A stretch of 64,000 bases of DNA from Gracilinema caldarium DSM 7334. Its GTDB lineage: Bacteria; Spirochaetota; Spirochaetia; Treponematales; Breznakiellaceae. Where the stretch lies: positions 1,860,001-1,924,000 of the forward strand of contig NC_015732.1 of assembly GCF_000219725.1 (NCBI RefSeq), given 5' to 3'. Each line of letters opens with the position of its first letter. Position 1 is the first letter of the stretch. Of the stretch, positions 8,533-17,198 are shown piece by piece. Below the pieces are notes generated by a model. The model worked only from the letters and a program-made list of their open reading frames with translations. It was not told the DNA's origin and did not search any database. A program made the translations under genes and the position numbers.

Positions 8533-10183
8533 GATTGAAGTACACTTTCCTAATGGGAAAAGCATAAGAACCATATATGGGACAAAGGTCGAAGGACTAC
8601 TTGAACATTTTGATGTATTAGATTGCCCCATTGTTGCAGTAAAGGCAAATAATGAGTTATTAGCGCTTTCAAGCAGGCTCGAAGTGAATGCAGTTTTGGA
8701 ACCGGTTACGCTTTCATCTTCAGAGGGTACCTCTATGTATCGCCGCTCCCTCTCATTTTTATTAGCTGTAGCTACAAAGGCGCTGTTTCCTAACCGCACC
8801 CTTCAGGTGGGGCATTCTCTGGGTCATGGCTATTTTTATAGTTTTGCAGATGAAAAAAAACCTACAGCGGAAGAACTGACAGCCCTCTATGAAAACATGA
8901 AAAGTCTGGTGGATAAAAATATTCCAATCCGTTTTTTCTATCTATCCTATGCCGATGCCCTAGATCACTTTACAAAAAACAATCAAACCGATACAGCCCT
9001 TCTTTTGGAACAACAAAGTAAGAGCATGATACCAGTGAACGAGTGTAACGGGTTCATTGATGTATGCATCGCTCCATTAGTACCAAGAACTGGTCTCTTA
9101 ACAACCTTTGAATTGTTGGCCTACGAAAATGGTTTCCTGCTCCGTTTTCCACCTTCTGGATGCTTTACAAAATTGGATACCTTTGAAGACAGTCCCAGAA
9201 TATTTGCGGTATATAGGGAATATAAAAAATGGGGTCGTATCGTGGGAGTCCACTCGGTGGGAAACCTAAATGCCCTGGTTTCTAGCAGAAAAATCCGCGA
9301 GTTCATCCAAATTGCTGAGGCCTTCCAGCAGAAAAAACTTGCAGAAATTGCGGACTCCATTTATGAAAAACGGGAATCGGTTAAGGTTATTCTTATAGCC
9401 GGCCCTTCTAGCTCAGGAAAAACAACAACCGCCAAACGGCTCGTCATTCAGCTACGGGTTCTAGGCTTAGATCCCATTCCGGTGAGTTTGGATGATTATT
9501 ATGTAAACCATGACAGGACACCCCTTGACGAAGAAGGGAAGCCCGATTATGAATGTTTGGAAGCCCTGGATGTAGAATATCTTAATGAACAACTTGTTGA
9601 TCTCCTTAAAGGTAAGGAAGTTGAAATTCCAAGTTACGACTTTAAAACCGGAATGCGCCGTGAGTCAGGGGGCAAAAAAATCCAGCTTGGCCGTCGCAGT
9701 GTACTCATCCTAGAGGGTATTCATGGACTTAATGATAAACTTACGAGCCACATAGACCGGGAACGAAAATTCAAACTCTATGTTTCAGCTCTGACCCAGC
9801 TCAACCTGGATGACCACAACCGTATACCAACAAGCGATAATCGTCTTATTCGCCGTATGGTTCGGGATTACCAGTTCAGAGGGAATTCAGCAGCAGGGAC
9901 CATCCGGATGTGGCCCAGTGTCCAACGGGGTGAAAAAAAACATATATTTCCCTTCCAAGACACAGCTGATATAGCCTTTAATTCAGCCCTGGACTATGAG
10001 CTTGCGGTGCTCAAGGTCTATGCGGAGCCACTTCTGAAATCGGTAAAACCTACAATGCCTGAGTACTCTGAGGCGGTGCGACTCCTTGCATTTTTGGAAA
10101 ATTTTGCCTCCATTCCGCCCCAGCTCGTACCAAGCCAGAGCATCCTGCGCGAATTTATAGGTGACAGTGAGTTTAAATATTAG
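8525..10183 (+). CDS. udk: TGS-domain uridine kinase / phosphoribulokinase-family protein
   Basis: The N-terminal ~60 residues look like a ubiquitin-fold TGS domain and the next ~150 like the second additional domain of threonyl-tRNA synthetases. The C-terminal part is a P-loop kinase of the uridine kinase/phosphoribulokinase family, with Walker A GPSSSGKT at residues 293-300 and SLDDYYVNHDRTP shortly after. This 552-residue architecture is typical of the nucleoside kinases found in Thermotoga, spirochaetes and clostridia. The likely reaction is ATP-dependent phosphorylation of uridine (pyrimidine salvage), but other nucleosides are possible. The start overlaps the preceding small gene by 8 bases behind GGGAGG. 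Its stop faces fliJ across a 100-base convergent gap. Confidence 0.88.
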   Translation: MNEIEVHFPNGKSIRTIYGTKVEGLLEHFDVLDCPIVAVKANNELLALSSRLEVNAVLEPVTLSSSEGTSMYRRSLSFLLAVATKALFPNRTLQVGHSLGHGYFYSFADEKKPTAEELTALYENMKSLVDKNIPIRFFYLSYADALDHFTKNNQTDTALLLEQQSKSMIPVNECNGFIDVCIAPLVPRTGLLTTFELLAYENGFLLRFPPSGCFTKLDTFEDSPRIFAVYREYKKWGRIVGVHSVGNLNALVSSRKIREFIQIAEAFQQKKLAEIADSIYEKRESVKVILIAGPSSSGKTTTAKRLVIQLRVLGLDPIPVSLDDYYVNHDRTPLDEEGKPDYECLEALDVEYLNEQLVDLLKGKEVEIPSYDFKTGMRRESGGKKIQLGRRSVLILEGIHGLNDKLTSHIDRERKFKLYVSALTQLNLDDHNRIPTSDNRLIRRMVRDYQFRGNSAAGTIRMWPSVQRGEKKHIFPFQDTADIAFNSALDYELAVLKVYAEPLLKSVKPTMPEYSEAVRLLAFLENFASIPPQLVPSQSILREFIGDSEFKY

Positions 10184-10222
10184 GTAATGCGGAAGTAGCG
10201 CTCCCTTTCATTTTGCTATGAA

Positions 10223-10322
10223 CCGTCTACAGTGTTTTTGCGGGCTCTGCTGCCAGGCGGCAGCCTCGCCCCGTTACGTTTGTTTAGTCTCCGTCTACCG
10301 TGTTTTTGCGGGCTCTGCTGCC
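10223..10322. repeat. Imperfect direct repeat duplicating the 3' end of fliJ
   Basis: A 32-base unit occurs at 10223-10254 and again at 10291-10322 with one mismatch (31/32). The second copy encodes the last residues of FliJ (GSRARKNTVDG). The first lies beyond the fliJ stop and, read on the minus strand, would encode the same residues followed by Ser and a stop. The period is 68 bases, not a multiple of three. Next to the outer copy is a perfect 6-bp hairpin (GCTGCC at 10249-10254, GGCAGC at 10259-10264) with no T-run. The best explanation is a partial tandem duplication of the end of fliJ. Confidence 0.85.
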
Positions 10323-10733
10323 GCTGGAAATATCGTCGACAATTTTTATTTCTTCTAAGGACAATTCATATTTATATTCTTTTTGTCGTTTTTCCTTTAA
10401 TTTATCGAGAACCTTGCGATCTCGGGATGCGTCGAGATAGGCTTGCCGCTTTTCGGCAACCACAAGCTCCGCCCTGGCCGCAGCCTCAAGAAGGCTTTCC
10501 TTTGTTTTATCGAGCCTGAGAATATAAAGATCTGTAGCTTGAATTTGGGCTACCGTGCGGCCAGGGCGGAAGCGTTCAGCGGCAGCTTCGGCCCGCTCCT
10601 CTGCAAGTTGTTCTAATCGATTTTGAATACTTTGTAATTCCCCCATAGCTTTTGCAAGGGCTAATTCTGCTTCCCCTTCGTAATAAAGCCTCAGTTCTAG
10701 GAGTTTATCCAGATGAAAGCGGAACCGTTTCAT
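10284..10733 (-). CDS. fliJ: Flagellar export chaperone-like protein FliJ
   Basis: FliJ is the cytoplasmic coiled-coil stalk of the flagellar type III export ATPase and also escorts empty chaperones. The 149-residue protein has the typical N-terminus (MKRFRFHLDKLLELR) and is almost entirely charged helix with a coiled-coil pattern. Assignment rests on this plus position: it is the last gene of the flgB-fliJ run and overlaps fliI by 4 bases (ATGA). The final ~11 residues are duplicated just downstream as a DNA repeat. Confidence 0.9.
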   Translation of the reverse strand: MKRFRFHLDKLLELRLYYEGEAELALAKAMGELQSIQNRLEQLAEERAEAAAERFRPGRTVAQIQATDLYILRLDKTKESLLEAAARAELVVAEKRQAYLDASRDRKVLDKLKEKRQKEYKYELSLEEIKIVDDISSGSRARKNTVDGD

Positions 10734-12085
10734 ACATATTGACCCAGTTCATCATCAGGTATTTGCATATTTGCCAGGTTTCCCAGAGTCTGTAAAGTTT
10801 CCTGAATACTATTTTTTTCTTCAACTGCTTGAATAAGGAAATTGTCAATCGCTGATTTTTTAGCAATTGCTTCATCAATAGCAGGGTTACTTCCCGGTTT
10901 ATAGGCCCCCACATCGATAAGATCCTCTGCTTCTGCATACACAGCCATGAGCCGCCTGATATAACCGCCAGCCTTTTTTGTTACAGGGCCAGCAACCACC
11001 GGCGCAAGACGGGATACACTGGAAAGTATATCTATGGCAGGATAATGGTACCGTTCAGCAAGTCTTCTCGACAGCACCATATGTCCATCCAGGATACCGC
11101 GGACCGTATCAGCGATAGGTTCATCCATATCATCACCATCTACGAGGATCGTATAAAAACCTGTAATGGTACCTTTGTCACTGGTACCACAGCGTTCGAG
11201 CAGTTTGGGCATAGAGTCGAATACACTGGGAGGATATCCCCGGGTTGCTGGAGGTTCACCAATAGCGAGCCCAATTTCGCGTTGAGCCCTTGCAAAGCGG
11301 GTCACAGAATCAAAAAGGAGCATTACATCTAAGCCTTGGTCCCGAAAATATTCAGCCACTGCGGTGGCAACATAGGCTCCCCGAAGACGGGACAGGGGCG
11401 GAGCACTGGATGGTGAAACCACAATCACCGATCGAGCCAGGCCTTCCGGCCCCAGGTCATTGGCAATAAAATCATTTACTTCCCGGCCCCGTTCACCAAT
11501 TAGGGCAACCACATTCACATCGGCGCTGGTGTTCCGGGCAATCATACCTAATAAGGTTGATTTACCTACCCCGGAACCGGCAAAGATTCCCATACGCTGG
11601 CCCTTCCCGATGGGAAGTAAACCATCAATAGCCCTCACTCCCGTTACAATTCGTTCAGTAATACGTTTCCGCTGTAAAGGGTTTGGAGGGTCAGCCTGGG
11701 CTGGATAATACTGGGGGGCTTCGATATCGCCCTTCCCATCGGTCGGTTTCCCGAGTGCATCCAGAACCCGGCCAAGGAGCTTAGTACTGACCGGGATAGA
11801 AAGAAGTTCCCCAGTCGAAACAACACGGTTTCCCACTTCGATTCCAGTGGTTTCATCATAGGCCATAAGCTGCACCGTTTCACCCCGAAGACCGACCACC
11901 TCTGCCCGGATAACACCACGGCCTTTAGGAGCATAAATACGACACACCTCGCCAATAATAGCCTGGGGACCTCGGCTTTCGATCAAAAGACCTTGCACTT
12001 TAGTAATATGACCAACACATTTTATTGGATCAATTTGCTCTGTAGCGTTGATATATTTGGTAAGAATGGAATCGAGTACTGCCAT
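10730..12085 (-). CDS. fliI: Flagellum-specific export ATPase FliI
   Basis: FliI is the hexameric ATPase at the base of the flagellar export gate; it energises substrate unfolding and entry. At 451 residues it is the normal length. The Walker A motif is visible as GIFAGSGVGKST around residue 165, followed by ALIGERGREV and the DSVTRFARAQREIGLAIGEPP-type segment shared with F1 beta subunits. It lies between fliH and fliJ and overlaps fliJ by 4 bases. The ATG at 12085 has AGGAG upstream. Confidence 0.97.
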   Translation of the reverse strand: MAVLDSILTKYINATEQIDPIKCVGHITKVQGLLIESRGPQAIIGEVCRIYAPKGRGVIRAEVVGLRGETVQLMAYDETTGIEVGNRVVSTGELLSIPVSTKLLGRVLDALGKPTDGKGDIEAPQYYPAQADPPNPLQRKRITERIVTGVRAIDGLLPIGKGQRMGIFAGSGVGKSTLLGMIARNTSADVNVVALIGERGREVNDFIANDLGPEGLARSVIVVSPSSAPPLSRLRGAYVATAVAEYFRDQGLDVMLLFDSVTRFARAQREIGLAIGEPPATRGYPPSVFDSMPKLLERCGTSDKGTITGFYTILVDGDDMDEPIADTVRGILDGHMVLSRRLAERYHYPAIDILSSVSRLAPVVAGPVTKKAGGYIRRLMAVYAEAEDLIDVGAYKPGSNPAIDEAIAKKSAIDNFLIQAVEEKNSIQETLQTLGNLANMQIPDDELGQYV

Positions 12086-12096
12086 TCGGTACTCTC

Positions 12097-13047
12097 CTAC
12101 CGTTCATCGAGGGGAGCCGTACGAGCTTTAGCACGAATAGGTGAAATTTCCAGAATCTTTTGTTCCAGTTCAGCGAGCTGACTCGATATTCGGGCATCGA
12201 TCTCACCAAAGTCGGTTTCAATAATACAGCCACCCCGATCCACCGAGGAATCCTCTACAACCTGGATATTCTTAACCCCTTCGATAAGCTGAATAAAGTC
12301 CTTAATGTGTTCTGTGGTCAGTTTAAGGTCGTCCACATTAACCCGGATAATGATGTCCCCTCGCCCCTTCACCTTCCGCAGGGCCTGAACCACATTGGAA
12401 ACCACCACATTCCGCTGGTTTTCAGAAATAACCTTAATAACTTTTCTGGTGATAAGCAGCACCAGGTCCACAATCTGCTGTTCCGTCTCTGCAAGGATTT
12501 CTGCCCGTTTTTCCTGGGCCCGCTCAAGAATTTGATGAGCCCGCTCAACCAGCCGCTGAACTTCAGCCCGGCCTTCTGCATAGCCCGCTTCCCGGCCCGC
12601 AGCAAAGCCCGCAGATTCTGCCTCTTTTCGTTCCTTTTCAAAGGCCTGTTGAGCAGCCTGTTCAATTTCCTGGGCTTTACGTTTTGCTTCAGCAATAATA
12701 CGCTCAGCCTCATCTTCTGCCTGCCGGCGGATCTGCTGGGCCTGGTCAGTTTTCCGTTTTACTTCCTGAAAAGCGGCATTTTCCGCTTCTTTGATGATCG
12801 ACTCTGCCTCTGCCTTGGCAGCGTTGATCATCGCTTCCCGTTCCTGTTCCCACTGGGCCTTAAAGGCTTCGGCTTCTCTTCTGAGGTCATCGGCGGTGGG
12901 TCCCTGGTAAGCTTCATAGTCCTCCAGTTCCTGTATTTCTTCTTCTTTTTTTTGCTGAAGAGAACTGTTCATGCCGAGGGGCACATCGAGAACTACCGGC
13001 TTATCACTTACCAGGACCTCTCCAGGTCTAAATACCGCCTTTGCCAT
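12097..13047 (-). CDS. fliH: Flagellar assembly protein FliH
   Basis: FliH binds and restrains the FliI ATPase and anchors it to the C-ring. The 316-residue protein has a variable acidic N-terminus, then a long Ala/Glu/Lys-rich coiled coil (about residues 55-160), and a globular C-terminal domain (about 170-300) homologous to the V/F-type ATPase E/delta subunits. That order is typical of FliH. It starts 3 bases after fliG and ends 11 bases before fliI. Confidence 0.92.
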   Translation of the reverse strand: MAKAVFRPGEVLVSDKPVVLDVPLGMNSSLQQKKEEEIQELEDYEAYQGPTADDLRREAEAFKAQWEQEREAMINAAKAEAESIIKEAENAAFQEVKRKTDQAQQIRRQAEDEAERIIAEAKRKAQEIEQAAQQAFEKERKEAESAGFAAGREAGYAEGRAEVQRLVERAHQILERAQEKRAEILAETEQQIVDLVLLITRKVIKVISENQRNVVVSNVVQALRKVKGRGDIIIRVNVDDLKLTTEHIKDFIQLIEGVKNIQVVEDSSVDRGGCIIETDFGEIDARISSQLAELEQKILEISPIRAKARTAPLDER

Positions 13048-13050
13048 AGA

Positions 13051-14121
13051 TTACACCACCAATTCGTCTTCGCCGGACCGGGCCACAACAATTTCACCGG
13101 TATCTTCCAGGTGCCTGATAATTGATACAATCTTCTGCTGGGCTTCTTCCACATCCTTAAGCCGGATGGGCCCCATGTATTCCATATCTTCCTTGAGCAT
13201 CCCCGCTGCCCGTTTCGACATATTCCTGAATATCTTATCCTGAACTTCCGTATCGACCGACTTAAGGGCCTTCGCCAATTCCTGAGAATCCACTTCACGG
13301 AGTACCTTCTGAATAGCCCGGTCATCCAGCATAACAATATCTTCAAAGACGAACATGCGCTTCTTAATTTCTTCAGCCAATTCGGGATCTTCATCCTCCA
13401 GGGCTTCGATTATCTGCTTTTCACTGGACCGGTCTACCAGGTTAAGAATTTCTACAATACTCTCAACACCGCCCGCAGCGGTATAATCTTCGCTCGACAG
13501 GGTAGAAAGCTTCTTTTCAAGCACCCGTTCAACTTCCCGCAGTACTTCAGGGCTCGTTCGGTCCATCGTAGCAATACGACGGGCGACATCACTCTGTACC
13601 TCATGGGGCAGACTCTGTAAAATTATGGATGCCTTGTTCGGTTCAAGGTATGCAAGAATCAGTGCTATGGTCTGTGGATGTTCCTGCTGGATAAAGTTCA
13701 ACAGGTGGGCTGGATCGGTGCGCCGGATAAAATCGAAGGGCCGGACCTGCAGACTGCTCGTGAGCCGGTTGATAATATCGATAGCCTTCTGACTTCCCAA
13801 AGACTTTTCCAAGAGTTCCCGGGCATAATCAATACCACCGGTAGTGATAAACTCGCTGGCCATCATGAGTTCCTGGAACTCCATCAGGATGGCATCCTTC
13901 TGTTCCGGTTCTATAGTTTCGAGGCGAGCTATTTCAAAGGTAAGGGTTTCTATTTCATCTTCCCGCAGATGCTTAAATATTTCCGCGGAAATTTCAGAAC
14001 CTATGGTAACGAGGAATATGGCCGCTTTTTGCCGGCCCGTCAGTTCCTTATTGGCCTTACTCTTCTTGCCACCACCGGCAGCCGCAGGTGCAGCGGCAGG
14101 CTGAGTCGTTGTCTTTGCCAT
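13051..14121 (-). CDS. fliG: Flagellar motor switch protein FliG
   Basis: FliG links the MS-ring to the C-ring and carries the torque-generating charged helix. The 356-residue protein has the armadillo-type middle domain with the EHPQTIALIL motif (about residue 140) and a C-terminal domain with alternating charged residues (VFEDIVMLDDRAIQKVLREV). An N-terminal Ala/Pro/Lys-rich tail of about 25 residues precedes the conserved GRQKAAIFL start. Spirochaetes usually carry two fliG genes; the one in the fliF operon corresponds to the motor-type FliG2. It starts 3 bases after fliF. Confidence 0.96.
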   Translation of the reverse strand: MAKTTTQPAAAPAAAGGGKKSKANKELTGRQKAAIFLVTIGSEISAEIFKHLREDEIETLTFEIARLETIEPEQKDAILMEFQELMMASEFITTGGIDYARELLEKSLGSQKAIDIINRLTSSLQVRPFDFIRRTDPAHLLNFIQQEHPQTIALILAYLEPNKASIILQSLPHEVQSDVARRIATMDRTSPEVLREVERVLEKKLSTLSSEDYTAAGGVESIVEILNLVDRSSEKQIIEALEDEDPELAEEIKKRMFVFEDIVMLDDRAIQKVLREVDSQELAKALKSVDTEVQDKIFRNMSKRAAGMLKEDMEYMGPIRLKDVEEAQQKIVSIIRHLEDTGEIVVARSGEDELVV

Positions 14122-14124
14122 TCC

Positions 14125-15831
14125 CTATTCCTCCAACAACCAGGTTCGGATCAGCTGGGCCACATCTTCAGGATGTTCCTTAGCCATATTGATGGCATTT
14201 TCCTGAAGTTCAAGCCGCTTCCGCTCTTCCACCGACATGGAAACTTCCACCCCTTCCTCTTCGGCCTGCCGCAGGGCACTTTCCCGCATCATCTGATGCT
14301 GGCGGGACAGCTCTTCTTCCCGCAGGCGTCGGCGCCGTTCCAGTTCCCTGGACACAATTCTGAAGATCAGGAAGGATACTAAGAGAACGGTGATTCCTAC
14401 CAGTAATAGTAACATGGTAACCTGGAATTGGCGTTGCCGCAAGAAGGCTGCATCCTCTTCTGCAAACTGTTTAGTTCGATCAAACTGGATATTCTGAACC
14501 GTTACCGAATCCCCCCGGCTCCTGTTAAACCCAATGGCATCTTGAACTAAGGCCTGAGCTTTTTTCAGCTCCTCATCCGGAATAGGAATGTATTCCCGTT
14601 CTATCGAATTATCCTTATTGATAACCGGTTCACCCTTGTCATTATATTTAATTTTCCAGCGGCCATCGATATTCACGGAAACGGTTACCCGGTTAATGGT
14701 GGGACTCCGTTCTTCCTGTATCTGACGCCGGTTTATTTCTTCATTCTGGGTCAGGGTCTGCTGTTCCACCCTGCCGTACAGGTTCGACATATCCTTAAAG
14801 GCTGGGGGGGTCTGTCCTTCCACACCGGCGGGACCCTCGGGATTAAAACCCGTTCCTTCCCATTTGGTAGAACTCGTACTCTGAGACCTGGTAATGGATT
14901 TGACGACCTCTGAGTCATCATAGGGTGTATCCGGATTATCGGGCTTAATCGTAATGGGGAAAAATTCTTCTGTCTGGATTGCCTTTTTTGACATATCCAT
15001 TTCTATTTTGATGTTCAAATCCCTGACACGATCTGGGGTATAAATTTGTTGTAAGGCTTTGAGAACACTGGCCCGATACTGGACTTCCAGAGACTGAATT
15101 AGCCGTTGTTCCCGCTTAGAAAGCTCCAGTCTATCCAGATCCTGCATACCCGCAAAATCGTTCAGAACCAGTCCATTCTGATCGGTTATGACAATATTCT
15201 CGTCCTTAAGCCCTTCTACTGCAAATTTCAAGATTTTCTGAATACCCTCAATTTTCTTGCGGTTCGTAGTGATGTCACTTCCAGGCCGAGGGGTTATAAT
15301 GACACTTGCAGTTACCGGATTCTGATCAGCCTGAAAAAGCTGGCGTTCGGGCATAACAATGGTTACATTGGCATCATCCACATCATCCAGGGCTTTTACA
15401 TGTTCCGTTACCATCTGGGTAATTGCACGGCGAAGATTCACATTCCGTTCAAAATCGGTAATGGTCCACCGGTCCCGGTCAAAGAGAGCCCAAGGGTCGG
15501 TTCCGCTGGGGATTAGGTCTTCCCGAATCAATATGGATCTGAGCCGCCGGGCGGTCTTTTCGTCACTGACCATAATGACACCGGTGGAAGATACGGTGGT
15601 TTTGACACCCTCTTCGTTAATCCGGGTAATAATCCGGTCTCGGGCATTTTCATCTTTTATTGGAGCATCGATGATCGGCACCATGGTGGGTGTTGCGGAA
15701 ACCCGCACCATCACAACTACTGCAACCAAAGCAGCAACCACAATACCAATGAGGATTATTTTTTGGACCAGGGTCCACTTTCCCCACAGAGTCTTGATCT
15801 GTTCAATAAACTTTTGCAGCCATTCGTTCAT
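14125..15831 (-). CDS. fliF: Flagellar MS-ring protein FliF
   Basis: FliF forms the membrane-embedded MS-ring that nucleates flagellar assembly. The 568-residue protein has an N-terminal membrane span (about residues 24-43), two ring-building YscJ-like domains with the VMPERQLF segment, a poorly conserved periplasmic loop, a second membrane span (about 473-495), and a charged cytoplasmic C-terminus that binds FliG. Length and order are normal. It lies between fliE and fliG in the usual order. Confidence 0.97.
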   Translation of the reverse strand: MNEWLQKFIEQIKTLWGKWTLVQKIILIGIVVAALVAVVVMVRVSATPTMVPIIDAPIKDENARDRIITRINEEGVKTTVSSTGVIMVSDEKTARRLRSILIREDLIPSGTDPWALFDRDRWTITDFERNVNLRRAITQMVTEHVKALDDVDDANVTIVMPERQLFQADQNPVTASVIITPRPGSDITTNRKKIEGIQKILKFAVEGLKDENIVITDQNGLVLNDFAGMQDLDRLELSKREQRLIQSLEVQYRASVLKALQQIYTPDRVRDLNIKIEMDMSKKAIQTEEFFPITIKPDNPDTPYDDSEVVKSITRSQSTSSTKWEGTGFNPEGPAGVEGQTPPAFKDMSNLYGRVEQQTLTQNEEINRRQIQEERSPTINRVTVSVNIDGRWKIKYNDKGEPVINKDNSIEREYIPIPDEELKKAQALVQDAIGFNRSRGDSVTVQNIQFDRTKQFAEEDAAFLRQRQFQVTMLLLLVGITVLLVSFLIFRIVSRELERRRRLREEELSRQHQMMRESALRQAEEEGVEVSMSVEERKRLELQENAINMAKEHPEDVAQLIRTWLLEE

Positions 15832-15860
15832 GTTCCCCTCCCCAGAAGAACCTTACGCTC

Positions 15861-16238
15861 TTACCTTGTATTGATTATCTCTTTCCATCCTTTCACGATC
15901 CGGTCTAGCACGGTGCGAGTTATATTGAGGGAAAGATTAGCCTTTGCCATTGCAATGGTAACGTCGTGGGGATCCACTGAATCAGGATCAGTTACCATAG
16001 TTTCCATAAGTTCTGTTGAAAGATTCTGGTCCGCATTCACCGAATCGAGGGCCTTGAGCATGGCATCCTCGAAGGATCCGCTTTTAAGTACCGCTTCGGC
16101 CCCTACCTTATTGCCCAGTTCTGCCAGGGCGGTCCCGCTGGCCTGGTATTGTCCCGTGGCGGGAACCAGGTGTCGGGGGTTAGTAACCGCCATCGGTATT
16201 TTATCGCCACTCACCAGTTCAGGCTTATATATGGTCAT
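15861..16238 (-). CDS. fliE: Flagellar hook-basal body protein FliE
   Basis: FliE joins the MS-ring to the proximal rod. The C-terminal half carries the family pattern: SFEDAMLKALDSVN, then DPHDVTIAMAKANLSLNITR, ending in a helix. The 125-residue length includes a somewhat long N-terminal extension. It starts 3 bases after the flgC stop and precedes fliF by 29 bases. Confidence 0.94.
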   Translation of the reverse strand: MTIYKPELVSGDKIPMAVTNPRHLVPATGQYQASGTALAELGNKVGAEAVLKSGSFEDAMLKALDSVNADQNLSTELMETMVTDPDSVDPHDVTIAMAKANLSLNITRTVLDRIVKGWKEIINTR

Positions 16239-16241
16239 CTA

Positions 16242-16700
16242 TTACCTCCCCCCGATTTCCAGGGCCTTCATAAACATGGCCTTGGAACCGTTTACAATTG
16301 CTGCATTGGCCTCATAGGCCCGGGATGCAGCGATAAGGTCTACCATTTCGGTAACGATATTCACATTGGGCATTTCCACGTAACCTGCCCGGGGGCCGGT
16401 CTTAATTGCATCTGGATGGGTTGGGTCGTAGACAAGCCGGGGCTTGCTGTCATCCTTTTCTACAGTAACAACCCGGACACCCTTGCCTACTCCGCCGTCC
16501 ATCATATCCGGCAGGAAGGGAGAACGCCAGTAGGGTTGTTCGGTCCGTGGTCGGAGGATAACCCGGCTCCTGCGGAAAGGCCCCCCTTCAGTGGTGCGAG
16601 TAGTCGAAGCATTGGCAATATTGTCTGCAATCACATCGGAACGAAGCCGTTCCGCGGTCATGCCGCTGGCTGCAATATTAATAGAACTGAATAATCCCAT
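16242..16700 (-). CDS. flgC: Flagellar proximal rod protein FlgC
   Basis: FlgC is one of the periplasmic rod proteins exported by the flagellar machinery. The N-terminal rod signature is clear (FSSINIAASGMTAER, with DVIADNIANAST), and the C-terminal helix has the expected AYEANAAIV segment. At 152 residues it is the normal length. It lies 26 bases after flgB and 3 bases before fliE. Confidence 0.96.
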   Translation of the reverse strand: MGLFSSINIAASGMTAERLRSDVIADNIANASTTRTTEGGPFRRSRVILRPRTEQPYWRSPFLPDMMDGGVGKGVRVVTVEKDDSKPRLVYDPTHPDAIKTGPRAGYVEMPNVNIVTEMVDLIAASRAYEANAAIVNGSKAMFMKALEIGGR

Positions 16701-16726
16701 AGCAAACTCCTACCTATCCTTCTATC

Positions 16727-17146
16727 CTACCGAAGCACCAGATTGATCTGTCCAAACTCAAAGGTTTGAGCCTGGGCCATCAGGGTGTACATAAGCTGAT
16801 TCTGAACCGAAAGCATCATTTCCTCTTCCGGATCCACATTGTTGCCGTTATTTTTTGCGGTGGTAACATAATCTAAAACCCGGCGGGGCTGAACTTCCCG
16901 GTAATCCCGTTCACGCCAGTTGGGAATATGCTTCGGATTGGTGAGCGTCAGCTCCAGGACGGGCTTATTTTTTGCTGAATCCAGGGCCCGTTTCAGTTCA
17001 CTTTCAAAATTCACCACTGAACGCTTAAAATTGGGGACATCCGCATTGGCGATATTGTTGGCAATCACATCCCTGCGCACCAGGCTTGCATCCATAGCCC
17101 GATGCAGGATGTCGACGGTTTTGGTAAAATCATTCGAAATGTCCAT
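16727..17146 (-). CDS. flgB: Flagellar proximal rod protein FlgB
   Basis: FlgB is a rod protein next to FliE/FlgC. The 139-residue product has the conserved rod start (LHRAMDASLVRRDVIANNIANADVPNFKR) and C-terminal LVMYTLMAQ-type helix. The frame stays open upstream into hslU, but the ATG at 17146 fits: it follows GAGGGGG by six bases and gives the family length. It is the first flagellar gene of the run, 49 bases beyond hslU, and a sigma-28-like site lies in that gap. Confidence 0.95.
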   Translation of the reverse strand: MDISNDFTKTVDILHRAMDASLVRRDVIANNIANADVPNFKRSVVNFESELKRALDSAKNKPVLELTLTNPKHIPNWRERDYREVQPRRVLDYVTTAKNNGNNVDPEEEMMLSVQNQLMYTLMAQAQTFEFGQINLVLR

Positions 17147-17170
17147 CCAATACCCCCTCTTCTTTGTAAT

Positions 17171-17198
17171 ACATCGGCAAAAAAGAGCCTCCCCTTTA
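17171..17198 (-). promoter_or_regulatory. Possible sigma-28 (FliA)-type promoter before flgB
   Basis: On the minus strand TAAA (17198-17195, overlapping the hslU stop) is followed by 16 bases and GCCGATGT (17178-17171). The sigma-28 consensus is TAAA, about 15 bases, GCCGATAA, so both halves match well with one extra base in the spacer. The predicted start would be near 17163, about 17 bases before the flgB ATG and upstream of its GAGGGGG ribosome site. It would let the flagellar genes be expressed separately from the upstream division genes. Confidence 0.45.
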
